From NCBI GenBank assembly GCA_964429575.1, contig CAYSCX010000007.1, positions 1 to 64,000 of the forward strand: a stretch of 64,000 nucleotides of DNA, read 5' to 3'. The notes below the pieces were generated by a model that saw only the letters and a program-made list of their open reading frames with translations, searched no databases and was not told the DNA's origin. The first letter of the stretch is position 1; each line of letters starts with the position of its first letter. Below, piece after piece: positions 7,441-16,512 of the stretch. The position numbers and the translations under genes were made by a program. Origin of the DNA: CAYSCX01 sp964429575. Lineage in GTDB: Bacteria > Desulfobacterota > Binatia > Binatales > Binataceae.

Positions 7441-9699
7441 GTGCGCGATGGAGCTGCGCTGACGCGGCTTGCCCGCTGGGCCGAAATAGTCATTCATAAT
7501 TACCCGCCGGTGCGAATGAAGGCTCTGGGAATCGATTACAATGTCTTCCGCGAGAACAATCCGGCGCTGGTCATGTGTTCGATCACTCCGTTTGGCCTGA
7601 GCGGCCCGCACAAGGACTACAGTGCCTACGAACTGAATATTGCGCATGGTGGTGGATGGGCGTGGCTAAGCCCCGGCGCGTCGGATCTGCCTAACCTACC
7701 GCCACTCAAGGCGTTCGGTCACCAGGCAGAGTTCCAAGCCGGCGTAGTTGCCGCCATGGTCGCGGCCACAGCATACGCTTGCGCTGTCGAGACAGGTGTC
7801 GGCGAGCACGCTGACATCTCGGTCCAGGAGGTGGTCGCGTCGTTCCTGGAGCAGAACTTTGTCCACTATACATACGCGGGCACGGTCGCGTCGCGACTCG
7901 GCCGGCGTATCGTTTATCCATGGGGTATGTACCAGTGCCGAGACGGCCAGATCTTCCTGGTCACCGTCGAAGAGGATCAGTGGCGGCGGCTGGTTGAGCT
8001 GATGGGAAGCCCCGAGTGGGCGACGTGGGAGATTTTCTCGTACCGGTTCAAGCGCGCGGAACACTGGTACGCGCTTAAGGGTTTTATCGACGAGTGGGTC
8101 AAGGACTGGCGTGTGGATGATCTGTTCCGCGCCTGCCAGGAGCGTCGCATCTGCGCGTGCCCGGTCTCCACGATGAGTACCCTGGCGGCAGAGGAGCAAC
8201 TGCACGAGCGCGGGTTTTTCGTGGAAGTGGAGCATCCGCGAGTAGGCAAGACTGTCCACCTCGGTGCTCCGTATCGTCTCGCGCGGCCTTGGTGGGCGAT
8301 TCGGCGCCGCGCTCCGCTGTTGGGCGACCATACGCTCGAAGTGCTGAAAATGGTGGAGCGGCTCGGCGCAGACGCGGCTCCGCGGAAAAATTTGGCACTC
8401 CAGGAGCGCCATCCGCGCCGTCCGCTTGAAGGAGTGCGAGTGGCCGACTTCAGTTGGGCGTGGGCGGGGCCATTTTGCGCAATGCAACTAGCCCATCTGG
8501 GCGCTGAGGTCATAAAGATAGAGTCGCGGCATCGGATCGACCTGGGCCGCGTGATTCCGGTCTATCCAACCGGAATCGATCCGGGCGTGAATCGATCCGG
8601 CTATTTCAATCAATGGAATCAAGGCAAGAAGAGTGTGACCTTGAACTTGCATGAACCGGAGGCGATCACGATCGCGCGCAAGATCGTGGCGAAGTCGGAC
8701 GTGGTGGTCGACAACTTCGCCACCGGCGTGATGGAGCGGCTCGGTCTCGGGTACGAAGAACTGAGAGAACTCAGGCCAGATCTCATTGTTGCTTCCATTT
8801 CCGGATTTGGTCGCACCGGCCCTCTGCGAAGCTACATGGGTTACGGGCCGGCCATCGTCGTCATGAGTGGCCTGGCGTCTCTGACCGGATACGGTGGCGG
8901 TGGACCGGCGGAAGTCGGCATATCGTACGGCGATCCGAACGGCGGTATCCATGCGGCGGTTGCGATCTGTGCGGCGCTCGCTGCACGCAAGCGCACCGGC
9001 GAAGGCCAGTACATCGACCTTTCGCTGCTCGAGGCGATGATGGCCCTGTTGCCGGAGGGTTGGATGGAGTACGCACTGAACCGCCGCGAACCCGCGCGGA
9101 CGGCCAATCGCGATTCACTCATGGCACCGCACAACTGCTTTCGATGCGCGGGTGACGACGAGTGGGTGACGATCGCGTGCGGAAGCGATGATGAATGGCG
9201 CCGCCTGTGCGCGGCCATGGGCCGGCCGGAACTTGCAGGTGAGCCGCGCTTCTCTACCGCACAGGCTCGCAAGAGGCACGAGGACGAACTGGAAAAGTTC
9301 TTGGGCGATTGGGCAAGCCTCTACACGAAATGGCAGATAACCGAATTACTGCAGTCCGCGGGTGTGGCCGCGCTTCCCTCGATGAGCAGCAAAGACCTCG
9401 CCGAAGACGCTCATCTGAACGACCGCGGCTTCTTCGCGCGTCTGCCCCATCCCGAGGTCGGCGTACGGACGCACGCGGGAATTCCCTGGCGCCTCGCGCA
9501 CGGTTCGAACGGAGTGCGTTCGCCCGCCCCGCTCCTCGGCCAGCACACTGACTATGTTATGCGGGCGTGGGTGATGGATAGCGCAAGAACGGAGCACGCC
9601 CCGCTCCTCGGCCAGCACACTGACTATGTTATGAGCGAGCTGTGGGGTTATTCCAAGGCTGATATTGAGCGGCTCACAGAGCTGCAAGTGCTGAGCTGA
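7441..9699 (+). CDS. Double-domain CaiB/BaiF CoA-transferase, 5'-truncated
   Basis: A 752-residue reading frame with two type III CoA-transferase domains. These enzymes move CoA between carboxylic acids through an aspartyl-CoA thioester. Candidate catalytic Asp residues are in GEHADIS (about 125) and GQYIDLS (about 526); the second domain begins EGVRVADFSWAWAGPFCAMQLAHLGA near 330 and is complete. The first domain lacks the usual opening of about 60 residues: recognisable sequence (RGPFP, SGLFLYLNTNKRG) starts upstream in this frame near 7345, exactly where the SDR stops. GTG 7441 is only the first in-frame start after that. It may therefore be a pseudogene or expressed only in part. An in-frame 72-bp repeat sits near the C-terminus. 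Confidence 0.8.
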   Translation: MRDGAALTRLARWAEIVIHNYPPVRMKALGIDYNVFRENNPALVMCSITPFGLSGPHKDYSAYELNIAHGGGWAWLSPGASDLPNLPPLKAFGHQAEFQAGVVAAMVAATAYACAVETGVGEHADISVQEVVASFLEQNFVHYTYAGTVASRLGRRIVYPWGMYQCRDGQIFLVTVEEDQWRRLVELMGSPEWATWEIFSYRFKRAEHWYALKGFIDEWVKDWRVDDLFRACQERRICACPVSTMSTLAAEEQLHERGFFVEVEHPRVGKTVHLGAPYRLARPWWAIRRRAPLLGDHTLEVLKMVERLGADAAPRKNLALQERHPRRPLEGVRVADFSWAWAGPFCAMQLAHLGAEVIKIESRHRIDLGRVIPVYPTGIDPGVNRSGYFNQWNQGKKSVTLNLHEPEAITIARKIVAKSDVVVDNFATGVMERLGLGYEELRELRPDLIVASISGFGRTGPLRSYMGYGPAIVVMSGLASLTGYGGGGPAEVGISYGDPNGGIHAAVAICAALAARKRTGEGQYIDLSLLEAMMALLPEGWMEYALNRREPARTANRDSLMAPHNCFRCAGDDEWVTIACGSDDEWRRLCAAMGRPELAGEPRFSTAQARKRHEDELEKFLGDWASLYTKWQITELLQSAGVAALPSMSSKDLAEDAHLNDRGFFARLPHPEVGVRTHAGIPWRLAHGSNGVRSPAPLLGQHTDYVMRAWVMDSARTEHAPLLGQHTDYVMSELWGYSKADIERLTELQVLS
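9526..9633 (+). repeat. Direct 36-bp repeat in the CoA-transferase tail
   Basis: The 36 bases at 9526-9561 are repeated without change at 9598-9633. The offset of 72 bases is 24 codons, so the protein carries APLLGQHTDYVM twice, separated by an unrelated-looking 12-residue linker. The second copy leads into the normal C-terminus. This is a recent in-frame duplication, or an assembly artefact. Confidence 0.9.
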
Positions 9700-9960
9700 A
9701 GAGCTGCACGCACGCACACTGAAAGGAGGTTGCGCCGGAAGGTTCCGGAACGGTTCAGAAGCAGATGACATCAGGAAACTATGCCCCGCGCGAACAGAGA
9801 GTCAGCGTCGGCGGCGAGATTCAGCAATGCAGCTGGGTTGCGGCGGGCGGCCCATGACACGGCGATCAGAACCCAGAGTTCGAGACCTTGCGAGCAGGGG
9901 CGGCGCGTGGTGCGGAGCCAGACGGTTGGGGGCACCATCCAATTGCGAGCGCATGAGCAG

Positions 9961-10566
9961 ATGTCTGGGCGGCCAGGATTCGGGCACAGAAAAAATCCGG
10001 CGCAAGAATTTCAGGCGGCTCGGCTGCTGGAGTTCTTTTTCCCGGTTCATTACAAAGTTGGCGTTTCGCTGGAGGACGCGTTGCGTAGCGGCACGCTTAC
10101 GCGCAAGCAGACTGCCATCCTCTGGCTCATTCGCAGCGAGGGTCGCGACGGCGTCTCGATGAATCGAAAGGAAATCTTGCGGCTTCTGACGAGTTGGTTC
10201 GAGGTCAGCAGCCCCGGCGTCAGCAAGGCTCTGCGAGCGATGGCGGCGAAGCCCTTGAAACTGATCCGGATCATCGAGGATCCGAAATCCGGCCGAGAGC
10301 GGCGCGTAGTGCTCACCGCCAAGGGCAAGCGGTTCATCGAGGCGATGACTCGGCGCGGGCGCGATTTTCTTACAGAGGTTGTAGCTCACCTCAGTGACGA
10401 AGAGGTTGAACAGGGCATCAACTTCTTCGGTGAGGTCTTCCGGCTGGCACCGAGCAGTCGGGGAGGATCGTGGAGAATACAACCGACACGTTCGGCGATG
10501 AAGCGTCGCAAATTGCCGTCAGTGCTGAGCGAAGTCGCTGACGGAGACCAATCTCGCGGCCGGTAA
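9961..10566 (+). CDS. MarR-like winged-helix regulator
   Basis: A DNA-binding regulator of about 201 residues. The recognisable region begins AARLLEFFFPVHYKVG, followed by LTRKQTAILWLIRSEG, the helix-turn-helix SSPGVSKALRAMA and the wing DPKSGRERRVVLTAKGKRFIE, an arrangement typical of MarR-type repressors. The open frame extends back to 9781, but those residues are low-complexity and Arg-rich, so ATG 9961 (MSGRPGFGHRK) is preferred although no clear ribosome site precedes it. It follows the CoA-transferase on the same strand and may control that cluster; the ligand is unknown. Confidence 0.7.
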   Translation: MSGRPGFGHRKNPAQEFQAARLLEFFFPVHYKVGVSLEDALRSGTLTRKQTAILWLIRSEGRDGVSMNRKEILRLLTSWFEVSSPGVSKALRAMAAKPLKLIRIIEDPKSGRERRVVLTAKGKRFIEAMTRRGRDFLTEVVAHLSDEEVEQGINFFGEVFRLAPSSRGGSWRIQPTRSAMKRRKLPSVLSEVADGDQSRGR

Positions 10567-10615
10567 AGCGGCTGGAAAGAGTAATTGTCAAATGTTGTGG
10601 ATCGGCCGGTCATGA

Positions 10616-10852
10616 TCAGGCGGCTTCCCTGGGTTGGTTGTCACTTGAGTGAGTAAAGTTCTTCGGTCGATCCTCGCCAACTCCATCGACGAACTTCACG
10701 CCGGCACGGACCAGCGGTAACAGATGAGCGCCATCGAGGCGCCGCCAGCGCATCTGGGCCATGTCGAGCAGCTTGAACGCCATCAGCAGCCCCTTGGTTC
10801 TTGAACCGGCGCCCTTGGTCGCCCGCTCGCGCAGCCGCACGGCGGCGTTCAT
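10616..10852 (-). mobile_element. IS256-family transposase, C-terminal remnant
   Basis: A 78-residue frame that matches only the last part of mutator-type (IS256) transposases: ATKGAGSRTKGLLMAFKLL, then AQMRWRRLDGAHLLPLVRAG and VKFVDGV. The DDE catalytic core, which lies upstream in these proteins, is absent, and the next gene ends 40 bases further on. No terminal inverted repeats were found. It is a dead fragment left by an insertion sequence. Confidence 0.75.
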
Positions 10853-10891
10853 TGAGATTCTCCTTGGCGAGATTCTGTGCAGGGTCGTCCT

Positions 10892-12181
10892 TCAGGCACC
10901 CACCTTTTGCGTCGGCGCAACCCCGAACAGTTCGGCCGCGTTGCCGCCCAGCATGCGGGCGATGGTCGCTTCCGCCACGTGCGCATTGCTAAGCATCGCG
11001 ATCGCGTCCCACGCGCTGGTAGTGTCGTGATGCGGATAGCGTGATCCCCAGACCACCTTGGCGGCGAAGTTTTCAGGCAGCTTTTGGATCAGCCGCTCCT
11101 CGGCGTCGAAGCCCAGCATCACGTTGCCCTCTTCCCACAGCACTTCGGTGTCGGTCCGGACAGGATAGTAGTGCAACAGCGGGATCGTCCGCGTCGAGGC
11201 CTCCATCTTCTCCAGCACCTCTTCCATCCACGAACCTTTTCCGTGAGCGACGACCACCTTCATCTTCGGATAGCGCTGCATCACGGTGAAGCCGATCAGC
11301 GTCGATGCTACAAACATGTGATTGTCCAGCCAGTAGGATAGAATCGGCGCGATGGGATGTCCGAATCCCGGAGACGCGGTGAACGAAAATCCCTGACTGC
11401 TGCCGCCTCCCGCAAGCGGCCCTCCGCCGGCATTCGCAAAACCTGAATGTTGATTTAGCCGTCCCTTTATTTTTTCGAAGAATGGACCATGCGAGGTCCA
11501 TTCAGGGTTCCATAAACCTGCCGTCGAATGCACCGCGACGGTCATCCCGAGGCTCTCCAGCTCAGCCCACAGAGGATCGTAATACGGATGGGTGAAGTAG
11601 CGGCCCTCGATGAACATGGGGCGGATGAAGGCGCCGCGGAAGCATGCGATCTTCGAAACGCGTCGCAACTCCTCGATCGCGTAATCCATGTTCTGCAGCG
11701 GAACCATTGCGGCGGCAAACAGCCGGACCGGCGCGGCTTTGCAGAAATCAGCTATCCAGTGGTTGTAGGCGCGAGCAAGCGCGTAAGCCACCTCGGGGTC
11801 TTCGACCAGATGGAATCCTTCCGCAAACCAGGTGGGATACAGGAACGCCTGGTCCACACCGATCGCGTTCATGTCCTTGAGGCGCGCCTCGGGGTCCGAA
11901 GCGCCCTCGGTCATGGGATGGCGACGGGCCGGGTCAAGTTGTCCGACCCTTTCCCAAGTCATCCCCGGCCGCCAGATCGCATGACGCGGGATGTTGGAGT
12001 TCATCGTGTCGCGGAAAACTTTTCCGTTGACCTTCAGGTAGGAGCCGAGCGTCCCTTCTTCACGCCAGAGGGCCGATTTGCCGAGCACGCGGTATTCGGG
12101 TTCGAGATATTTTTCCCACAACGCCGGCGGCTCGACCACGTGGGAGTCGCCGTCAAAAACCGCAAAGGACTTCATTGCCAT
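10892..12181 (-). CDS. Amidohydrolase-2 family metal-dependent hydrolase
   Basis: A 429-residue TIM-barrel protein of the amidohydrolase-2 (ACMSD-like) family. The N-terminal FDGDSHVVEP supplies the first metal-site motif (D-x-H form), and later segments AVHSTAGLWNPEW, VVAHGKGSWMEE and VVWGSRYPHHDTTSAWDA supply His and Asp residues expected at the metal centre. Such proteins hydrolyse or decarboxylate cyclic or aromatic carboxylates. The two ATGs at 12181 and 12175 are both possible starts. It is 47 bases downstream of a paralogous gene on the same strand, probably one transcript. Exact substrate unknown. Confidence 0.85.
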   Translation of the reverse strand: MAMKSFAVFDGDSHVVEPPALWEKYLEPEYRVLGKSALWREEGTLGSYLKVNGKVFRDTMNSNIPRHAIWRPGMTWERVGQLDPARRHPMTEGASDPEARLKDMNAIGVDQAFLYPTWFAEGFHLVEDPEVAYALARAYNHWIADFCKAAPVRLFAAAMVPLQNMDYAIEELRRVSKIACFRGAFIRPMFIEGRYFTHPYYDPLWAELESLGMTVAVHSTAGLWNPEWTSHGPFFEKIKGRLNQHSGFANAGGGPLAGGGSSQGFSFTASPGFGHPIAPILSYWLDNHMFVASTLIGFTVMQRYPKMKVVVAHGKGSWMEEVLEKMEASTRTIPLLHYYPVRTDTEVLWEEGNVMLGFDAEERLIQKLPENFAAKVVWGSRYPHHDTTSAWDAIAMLSNAHVAEATIARMLGGNAAELFGVAPTQKVGA

Positions 12182-12228
12182 AGTCAGTTCTCTCCCCGGC
12201 TGTGCAAGGATCGATAGACCGGAAAGGG

Positions 12229-13614
12229 CTAACGGCGCAGCGCGGCCTCCGGCTTGAGCGACTCTTGTACCTCCGCATCAGTCGGCCACCAGTCGGGCCG
12301 CTCGATCTCGGTGACGCGGTCACGGATGAACCTGCGAGGTGGTTCGATCTTGTATAGATGCCGCGCGTTGTCGCCGAGGAACTTGGCCTGATAGGGCTCG
12401 GGCAGCTCGCATTTGCGCATCGTCTCGATGGCCCGCCACGCATCGTCGCCGTCGTGATGATAAACATCCGAGGCCCACGCGAGGATGTTCTCATAGAACT
12501 CGGGTAGCCGTGACGGTGGAGCCTCATCGCCTTCGAAACCGGTTACGCAGTGTTCGAAGAAGGTCTCGCTGGGCAGGCGCTTCAAAGGCGGCAGCTTCCG
12601 ATCGTTGCGGTACAGCTTGTAGGTCTTGTCGCACTCATCGAGGAGAAAACTCAGCCACGTTGACGAGGCCTCAAAAACCGCAGCTCGGATTTTTGGATAC
12701 CGCTCGAAGAAGCCCGACATCAGTACCATGGCCACCCACAGCGACGCTTCGGCCTGGAAGTCCTGGACATTGATCAAGAAGGAATGAGGCAGCCCTGCCG
12801 AACTCGCGGTCAACGTGATCAGCTCTGCGGCTGAATGTTGCTCGGTGTAGCCGGCTGGCTTGAGCGAGCCGAACGCGGGGAACGGATGCATCCCGTAGAC
12901 GACTCCGGTGTCTTCCATCGCGTGCCACAGCCGCGCGTACTTGGGCTGAATCGGATAGTTGCCCATCGCATCGATCGGGCGTATCAGGCCGACGCGGCAT
13001 CCCTTGCCCGCGACGCGATAGAGCTCCTGCTCTGCGAACTTTGGATCCTGCAACGGCAACATCGCGGCAAAGTACAGCCGCTCCGGATCTTCCTGGCAGT
13101 ACTCGTAGGCCCAGTCGTTGTACGCCTTGCACATGGCCCTGGCGCCGACGGCGTCTTGGATCCAGGGATAGGTGTCAATATCGGTGGGGATGATCATCAC
13201 CTGATCGATTCCCTGAACGTCCATGTCGCGCAGACGGGGCTTGGGTTCGTAGGAGCCCCTGTGATCAATGCAAGCCGCCTGTTCCTGAGTGAGGGCAGTT
13301 TTGGGATCGAGGTTTCGAACGTTGAGGCAGCGCTGGATATCGTGCTTCAGACCCGGGCCGGCGAGGCTAAGGACGTTCACTTGACCTGCGGTGCCACCGA
13401 TGCGCTGGGAACCGATGCCCGCTCCGGCGATGCCATTGACGATGAGCTGCCTGCTCTCGGAGTCGAACCAGATCGCGTCCTTGAGAGCGTGCAGTTCGTC
13501 TTTGGTCAGGTAGTCCTTCGCCCGCTCCCATAGCCACGGTGGCTCGGTAACGTGCGCATCGCAGTCAAAAGTCGGGAAATCCTTGGCCATCGGTGCAAAT
13601 TTCTGAACGGGCAT
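12229..13614 (-). CDS. Amidohydrolase-2 family metal-dependent hydrolase (paralogue)
   Basis: A 461-residue protein of the same family as the next gene downstream. It opens with TFDCDAHVTEPPWLWERAKDY, has YGMHPFPAF in mid-barrel and ends with ILAWASDVYHHDGDDAW, matching the DDTTSAWDA region of its neighbour. A GAGGTG ribosome site precedes ATG 13614; ATG 13590 is an alternative. The pair looks like an old duplication with one copy carrying an extra stretch (about residues 55-110). A role in degrading a cyclic or aromatic acid is the family expectation; nothing in the sequence fixes the substrate. Confidence 0.85.
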   Translation of the reverse strand: MPVQKFAPMAKDFPTFDCDAHVTEPPWLWERAKDYLTKDELHALKDAIWFDSESRQLIVNGIAGAGIGSQRIGGTAGQVNVLSLAGPGLKHDIQRCLNVRNLDPKTALTQEQAACIDHRGSYEPKPRLRDMDVQGIDQVMIIPTDIDTYPWIQDAVGARAMCKAYNDWAYEYCQEDPERLYFAAMLPLQDPKFAEQELYRVAGKGCRVGLIRPIDAMGNYPIQPKYARLWHAMEDTGVVYGMHPFPAFGSLKPAGYTEQHSAAELITLTASSAGLPHSFLINVQDFQAEASLWVAMVLMSGFFERYPKIRAAVFEASSTWLSFLLDECDKTYKLYRNDRKLPPLKRLPSETFFEHCVTGFEGDEAPPSRLPEFYENILAWASDVYHHDGDDAWRAIETMRKCELPEPYQAKFLGDNARHLYKIEPPRRFIRDRVTEIERPDWWPTDAEVQESLKPEAALRR

Positions 13615-13962
13615 GTCACACCTCGCTCATCTTCCCTGGTTAACTCTCCACACGCTGATCGGTCGGTTTCCAGTTTCCAGTCTGCCCAATCTCTTGTACC
13701 AGTTGAAGTGTTAGTCTAAGTCACCGCATTTGCCAATGAACCGTCTCTATGGTTCTAGTTCGTCGCCCGGCTGACGGCCATCGGCGCCGGCGGGCGATAG
13801 CCCAGCGACGAGTGCGGACCAGCCGGACGGTCCCGTTGTCGCGGCGTCAAGTGCGCGGCGAGCGCGAGCCGTAATCATGCCCGCGAACGTCTTTCAAAAA
13901 TGGTATATCCGCGATACGCCGGTGTATAAGCCGCTATCCTATTTGCGGCATAGGGGTAGGCG
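13615..13962. promoter_or_regulatory. Divergent control region
   Basis: This 348-bp gap separates the leftward amidohydrolase pair from the rightward propeller gene and so must hold both promoters. An AT-rich patch at about 13900-13950 contains a short inverted repeat, GCCGC...GCGGC, spaced by ten bases just before the propeller gene. No clear -35/-10 pair or regulator site could be assigned. Confidence 0.4.
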
Positions 13963-15564
13963 ATGGCACATCAAACGAATCGTTATTCGCAGGGAGGTGA
14001 CGCAACCGTCGCCAGCGGCTGGAAGCTCACGCGACTGACTCAGCCGAGCACGCTGTTCGGCGCCAACGGCATGCGGATCGGTCCGGACGGGCGTCTGTAC
14101 GTTGCCCAAGCATTCGGCAGCCAGATCAGCGCGGTCGATATCCGCGATGGCGCCGTCACGACGATAAGTCCGATCGGCGGCGCGATCGTCGCGCCCGACG
14201 ACCTCGCCTTCGACTCGCGCGGAACGATGTATGTGACCGAGGTGATGAGCGAGCGCGTATGTGCGCGTTCGCCCAACGGCGACGTGCGCATCATCGCCGA
14301 CAAGGTCCCCGCCGCCAACGGAATCACCGATTATCAGGACCGTCTGTTCATGGACGAATGCCGTCCCGGCGGACGGCTGTTCGAACTCTTCCGCGACGGC
14401 CGGGCGCCGCGCCTAATGGCGGACAACCTGCCGATGCCGAACGCGCTGTCGGTTGGTCCCGACGCAAACATTTATTTCCCGGTGATCGCTGCCAGCGAGA
14501 TCTGGCGGATACCGCTCGGAGGCGGCCGCCCCGAGCGTTTTGCCGCCGACCTTGCGGTGCCCACCGCCGTCAAGTTCAACCGCAAGGGCTTTCTCATCTC
14601 GACACAAGGACGCAGCGGCGAGGTTCTCAAGTTTGACCTGCAGAGCGGCGCGAAAAGCGTTCTCGCAAAAGTGCGTCCGGGACTCGACAACCTCGCGCTT
14701 ACCGGTGACGACCGCCTGTTCGTTTCCCATTTCGTTGACGGCGGCGTTGCTGAAATCATGGCGGACGGCACGGAGCGCAGACTCGTGCCGCCCGGCTTCC
14801 TCGGACCGATGGGACTCGCGGTCGCAAGCGACGGTATGCTCTACGCCGCCGACGGCATCAGCATGGCGTCGATCGCGTCCGACGGCGCGCCGCACCGCGT
14901 CGGGTTGCTCTTCGACGGCCATTTCCCGGGTTTCGTGCGCGGTGTCGCCGCCGGCCCGCATGGAACCGTGGTGGTTACCACGTCGGCCGGCGACGTCACC
15001 ACCTACCACCCGGTGACGCACGCGATGACCGTGCACATCAGCGGGCTACACGAGCTCTACGGAGTCGCAATGAGCGCCGACGGCATGATCATCGTCTCCG
15101 AAGGGGCGCAAGGCCGCGTGCTCGAGGTGGGCGGCACTGAAGTGAAGGTGAAAGCGCGCGGACTCGCGCGTCCGACCGGTGTCACTGCCGCCGCGGACGG
15201 CTCATGCTATGTCTGCGAAGCCGATAAGGGCCGGGTGCTTCATCTCAACGGTGCTGCAACTACGGTGATCGAGGGACTCAAGGAACCGCACGGACTGGTT
15301 CTCGCCGGCGAGGAACTCTACGTCGTCGATGCAGGCGCGCGCGAGTTGGTGGCCTATTCGTTGAAGGCGCGCAAGCGCGAAACGATAGCGTCGAATCTGC
15401 CCGTGGGTGCGCCTCCGGGCGTGACGCCGAAGGTTCTGGCGGGCATACCGGGACTGCTACCGGGACCGCTGCCTCCGTTCGCCGGAATTGCCGCCGCGCG
15501 CGACGGAACGATCTACGTTGCCGCGGACGGCGAAGGCAGTGTGCTGGCGTTCAAGCGACAGTGA
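13963..15564 (+). CDS. SMP-30/NHL-type beta-propeller (gluconolactonase-like)
   Basis: A 533-residue protein with many NHL/SMP-30 blades: repeated G-P-D-G-R-L-Y-V-A motifs (GPDGRLYVAQAFG, FDSRGTMYVTEV, GPDANIYFP, ASDGMLYAADG, AADGSCYVCEADKGRV, ARDGTIYVAADGEG). Propellers of this kind often act as metal-dependent lactonases or virginiamycin-B-lyase-like enzymes. There is no signal peptide, suggesting a cytoplasmic site. A GGGGTAGG stretch lies before ATG 13963. It is divergent from the amidohydrolases, and a lactonase would fit beside them. A 105-bp stretch of this gene (15227-15331) is duplicated at 17292-17400. Confidence 0.8.
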   Translation: MAHQTNRYSQGGDATVASGWKLTRLTQPSTLFGANGMRIGPDGRLYVAQAFGSQISAVDIRDGAVTTISPIGGAIVAPDDLAFDSRGTMYVTEVMSERVCARSPNGDVRIIADKVPAANGITDYQDRLFMDECRPGGRLFELFRDGRAPRLMADNLPMPNALSVGPDANIYFPVIAASEIWRIPLGGGRPERFAADLAVPTAVKFNRKGFLISTQGRSGEVLKFDLQSGAKSVLAKVRPGLDNLALTGDDRLFVSHFVDGGVAEIMADGTERRLVPPGFLGPMGLAVASDGMLYAADGISMASIASDGAPHRVGLLFDGHFPGFVRGVAAGPHGTVVVTTSAGDVTTYHPVTHAMTVHISGLHELYGVAMSADGMIIVSEGAQGRVLEVGGTEVKVKARGLARPTGVTAAADGSCYVCEADKGRVLHLNGAATTVIEGLKEPHGLVLAGEELYVVDAGARELVAYSLKARKRETIASNLPVGAPPGVTPKVLAGIPGLLPGPLPPFAGIAAARDGTIYVAADGEGSVLAFKRQ

Positions 15565-15780
15565 GCGGAAATCGGGGCCGGCCCGCCGCCGGCATCCGCC
15601 GTCGTTCCAACCCCTCGAAGTCCCGCCGCACACCCGCTGGATTACCCATGCCCTACATGCTAACAGGGCGGAGACCATCTGTCAGTATCTTATGCAGGAC
15701 TCAATAAATGCGGAATGACTGGCGCCTCTTGGCGTTGAGAAGACCGATCTATCTACCTTCTTTCGGATAACCTACTGCCA

Positions 15781-16512
15781 GTGGGTACCATACCGTCAAA
15801 TGCCAGTATCCGACGAATCGTCACGCTGAATGTCGGTTGCGTGAGGCAACCCAAAGGCCATCCAGACGCCAGAACGGCGACCGTTATCCAGGCGTTCGCG
15901 ATCGAAGCGCGAGACGGCGCAGTGCTCGTGGACACCGGCCTTGGAGAGCCAGAACCTATAATTGAGCGAATGTACCAGCCCGTACGGCGATCACTGACTG
16001 TTGCTCTCTCTGAACACGGGCTAAGCCGTGACAGGATCGTGGCGATCGTAGTAAGCCATTTGCATTTCGATCACGCGGGCGCTCTTGGCGAATTTCCTGG
16101 AATCCCGATTCACGTTCAGCGCGAAGAGCTGGAGGCCGCACGGCAGCCGCGCTACACGGTCCGCTCGCGAATCGAGGATCCAGCTCTTCGATACCTCGAG
16201 CATGAGGGCGACACCGAGATCTTCGAAGGCATCCGACTGATCGCGACTCCTGGGCACACGCCCGGCCATCAGTCCGTTGCTGTTAAGACGGACGACGGGC
16301 TCGCAATCCTCGCCTGCCAGTCAGCGTATGTTCTGGAGGAATGGGCCGATCCTTTTTTTCAACATGTGGCGGGAGCGGCCTCGGCGTTGGATCGCGATCG
16401 CTACGCGGAGTCGCTAGAGAAGTTACGCTCGATGAGTCCTATCGAAGTGCGCTTCAGTCACGATCGGCGCGTGTGGCGCGCCGCCGGCATCGCGCGCGAG
16501 GCCGGGCGCTAA
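15781..16512 (+). CDS. MBL-fold metallo-hydrolase (lactonase-like)
   Basis: A 243-residue metallo-beta-lactamase-fold hydrolase. The HxHxDH metal motif is HLHFDH at 93-98 and the next ligand His is in TPGHTPGH near 160. The overall plan (TGLGEP, HLHFDHAG, TPGHTPGHQ, then a strand and a C-terminal helix) resembles AHL lactonases. At the place where AiiA-type enzymes carry the bridging Asp the sequence reads AILACQSAY, so Gln appears to replace Asp. GTG 15781 is the first start; no good ribosome site is visible, so the true start is unsure. Its stop overlaps the converging VOC gene by 4 bases. Confidence 0.78.
   Translation: MGTIPSNASIRRIVTLNVGCVRQPKGHPDARTATVIQAFAIEARDGAVLVDTGLGEPEPIIERMYQPVRRSLTVALSEHGLSRDRIVAIVVSHLHFDHAGALGEFPGIPIHVQREELEAARQPRYTVRSRIEDPALRYLEHEGDTEIFEGIRLIATPGHTPGHQSVAVKTDDGLAILACQSAYVLEEWADPFFQHVAGAASALDRDRYAESLEKLRSMSPIEVRFSHDRRVWRAAGIAREAGR

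Noticed and set aside
13963..15036. Long frames opposite and alongside the propeller gene
   Set aside because: They are opposite or out of frame of clear repeat motifs; amino-acid use is that of shadows.
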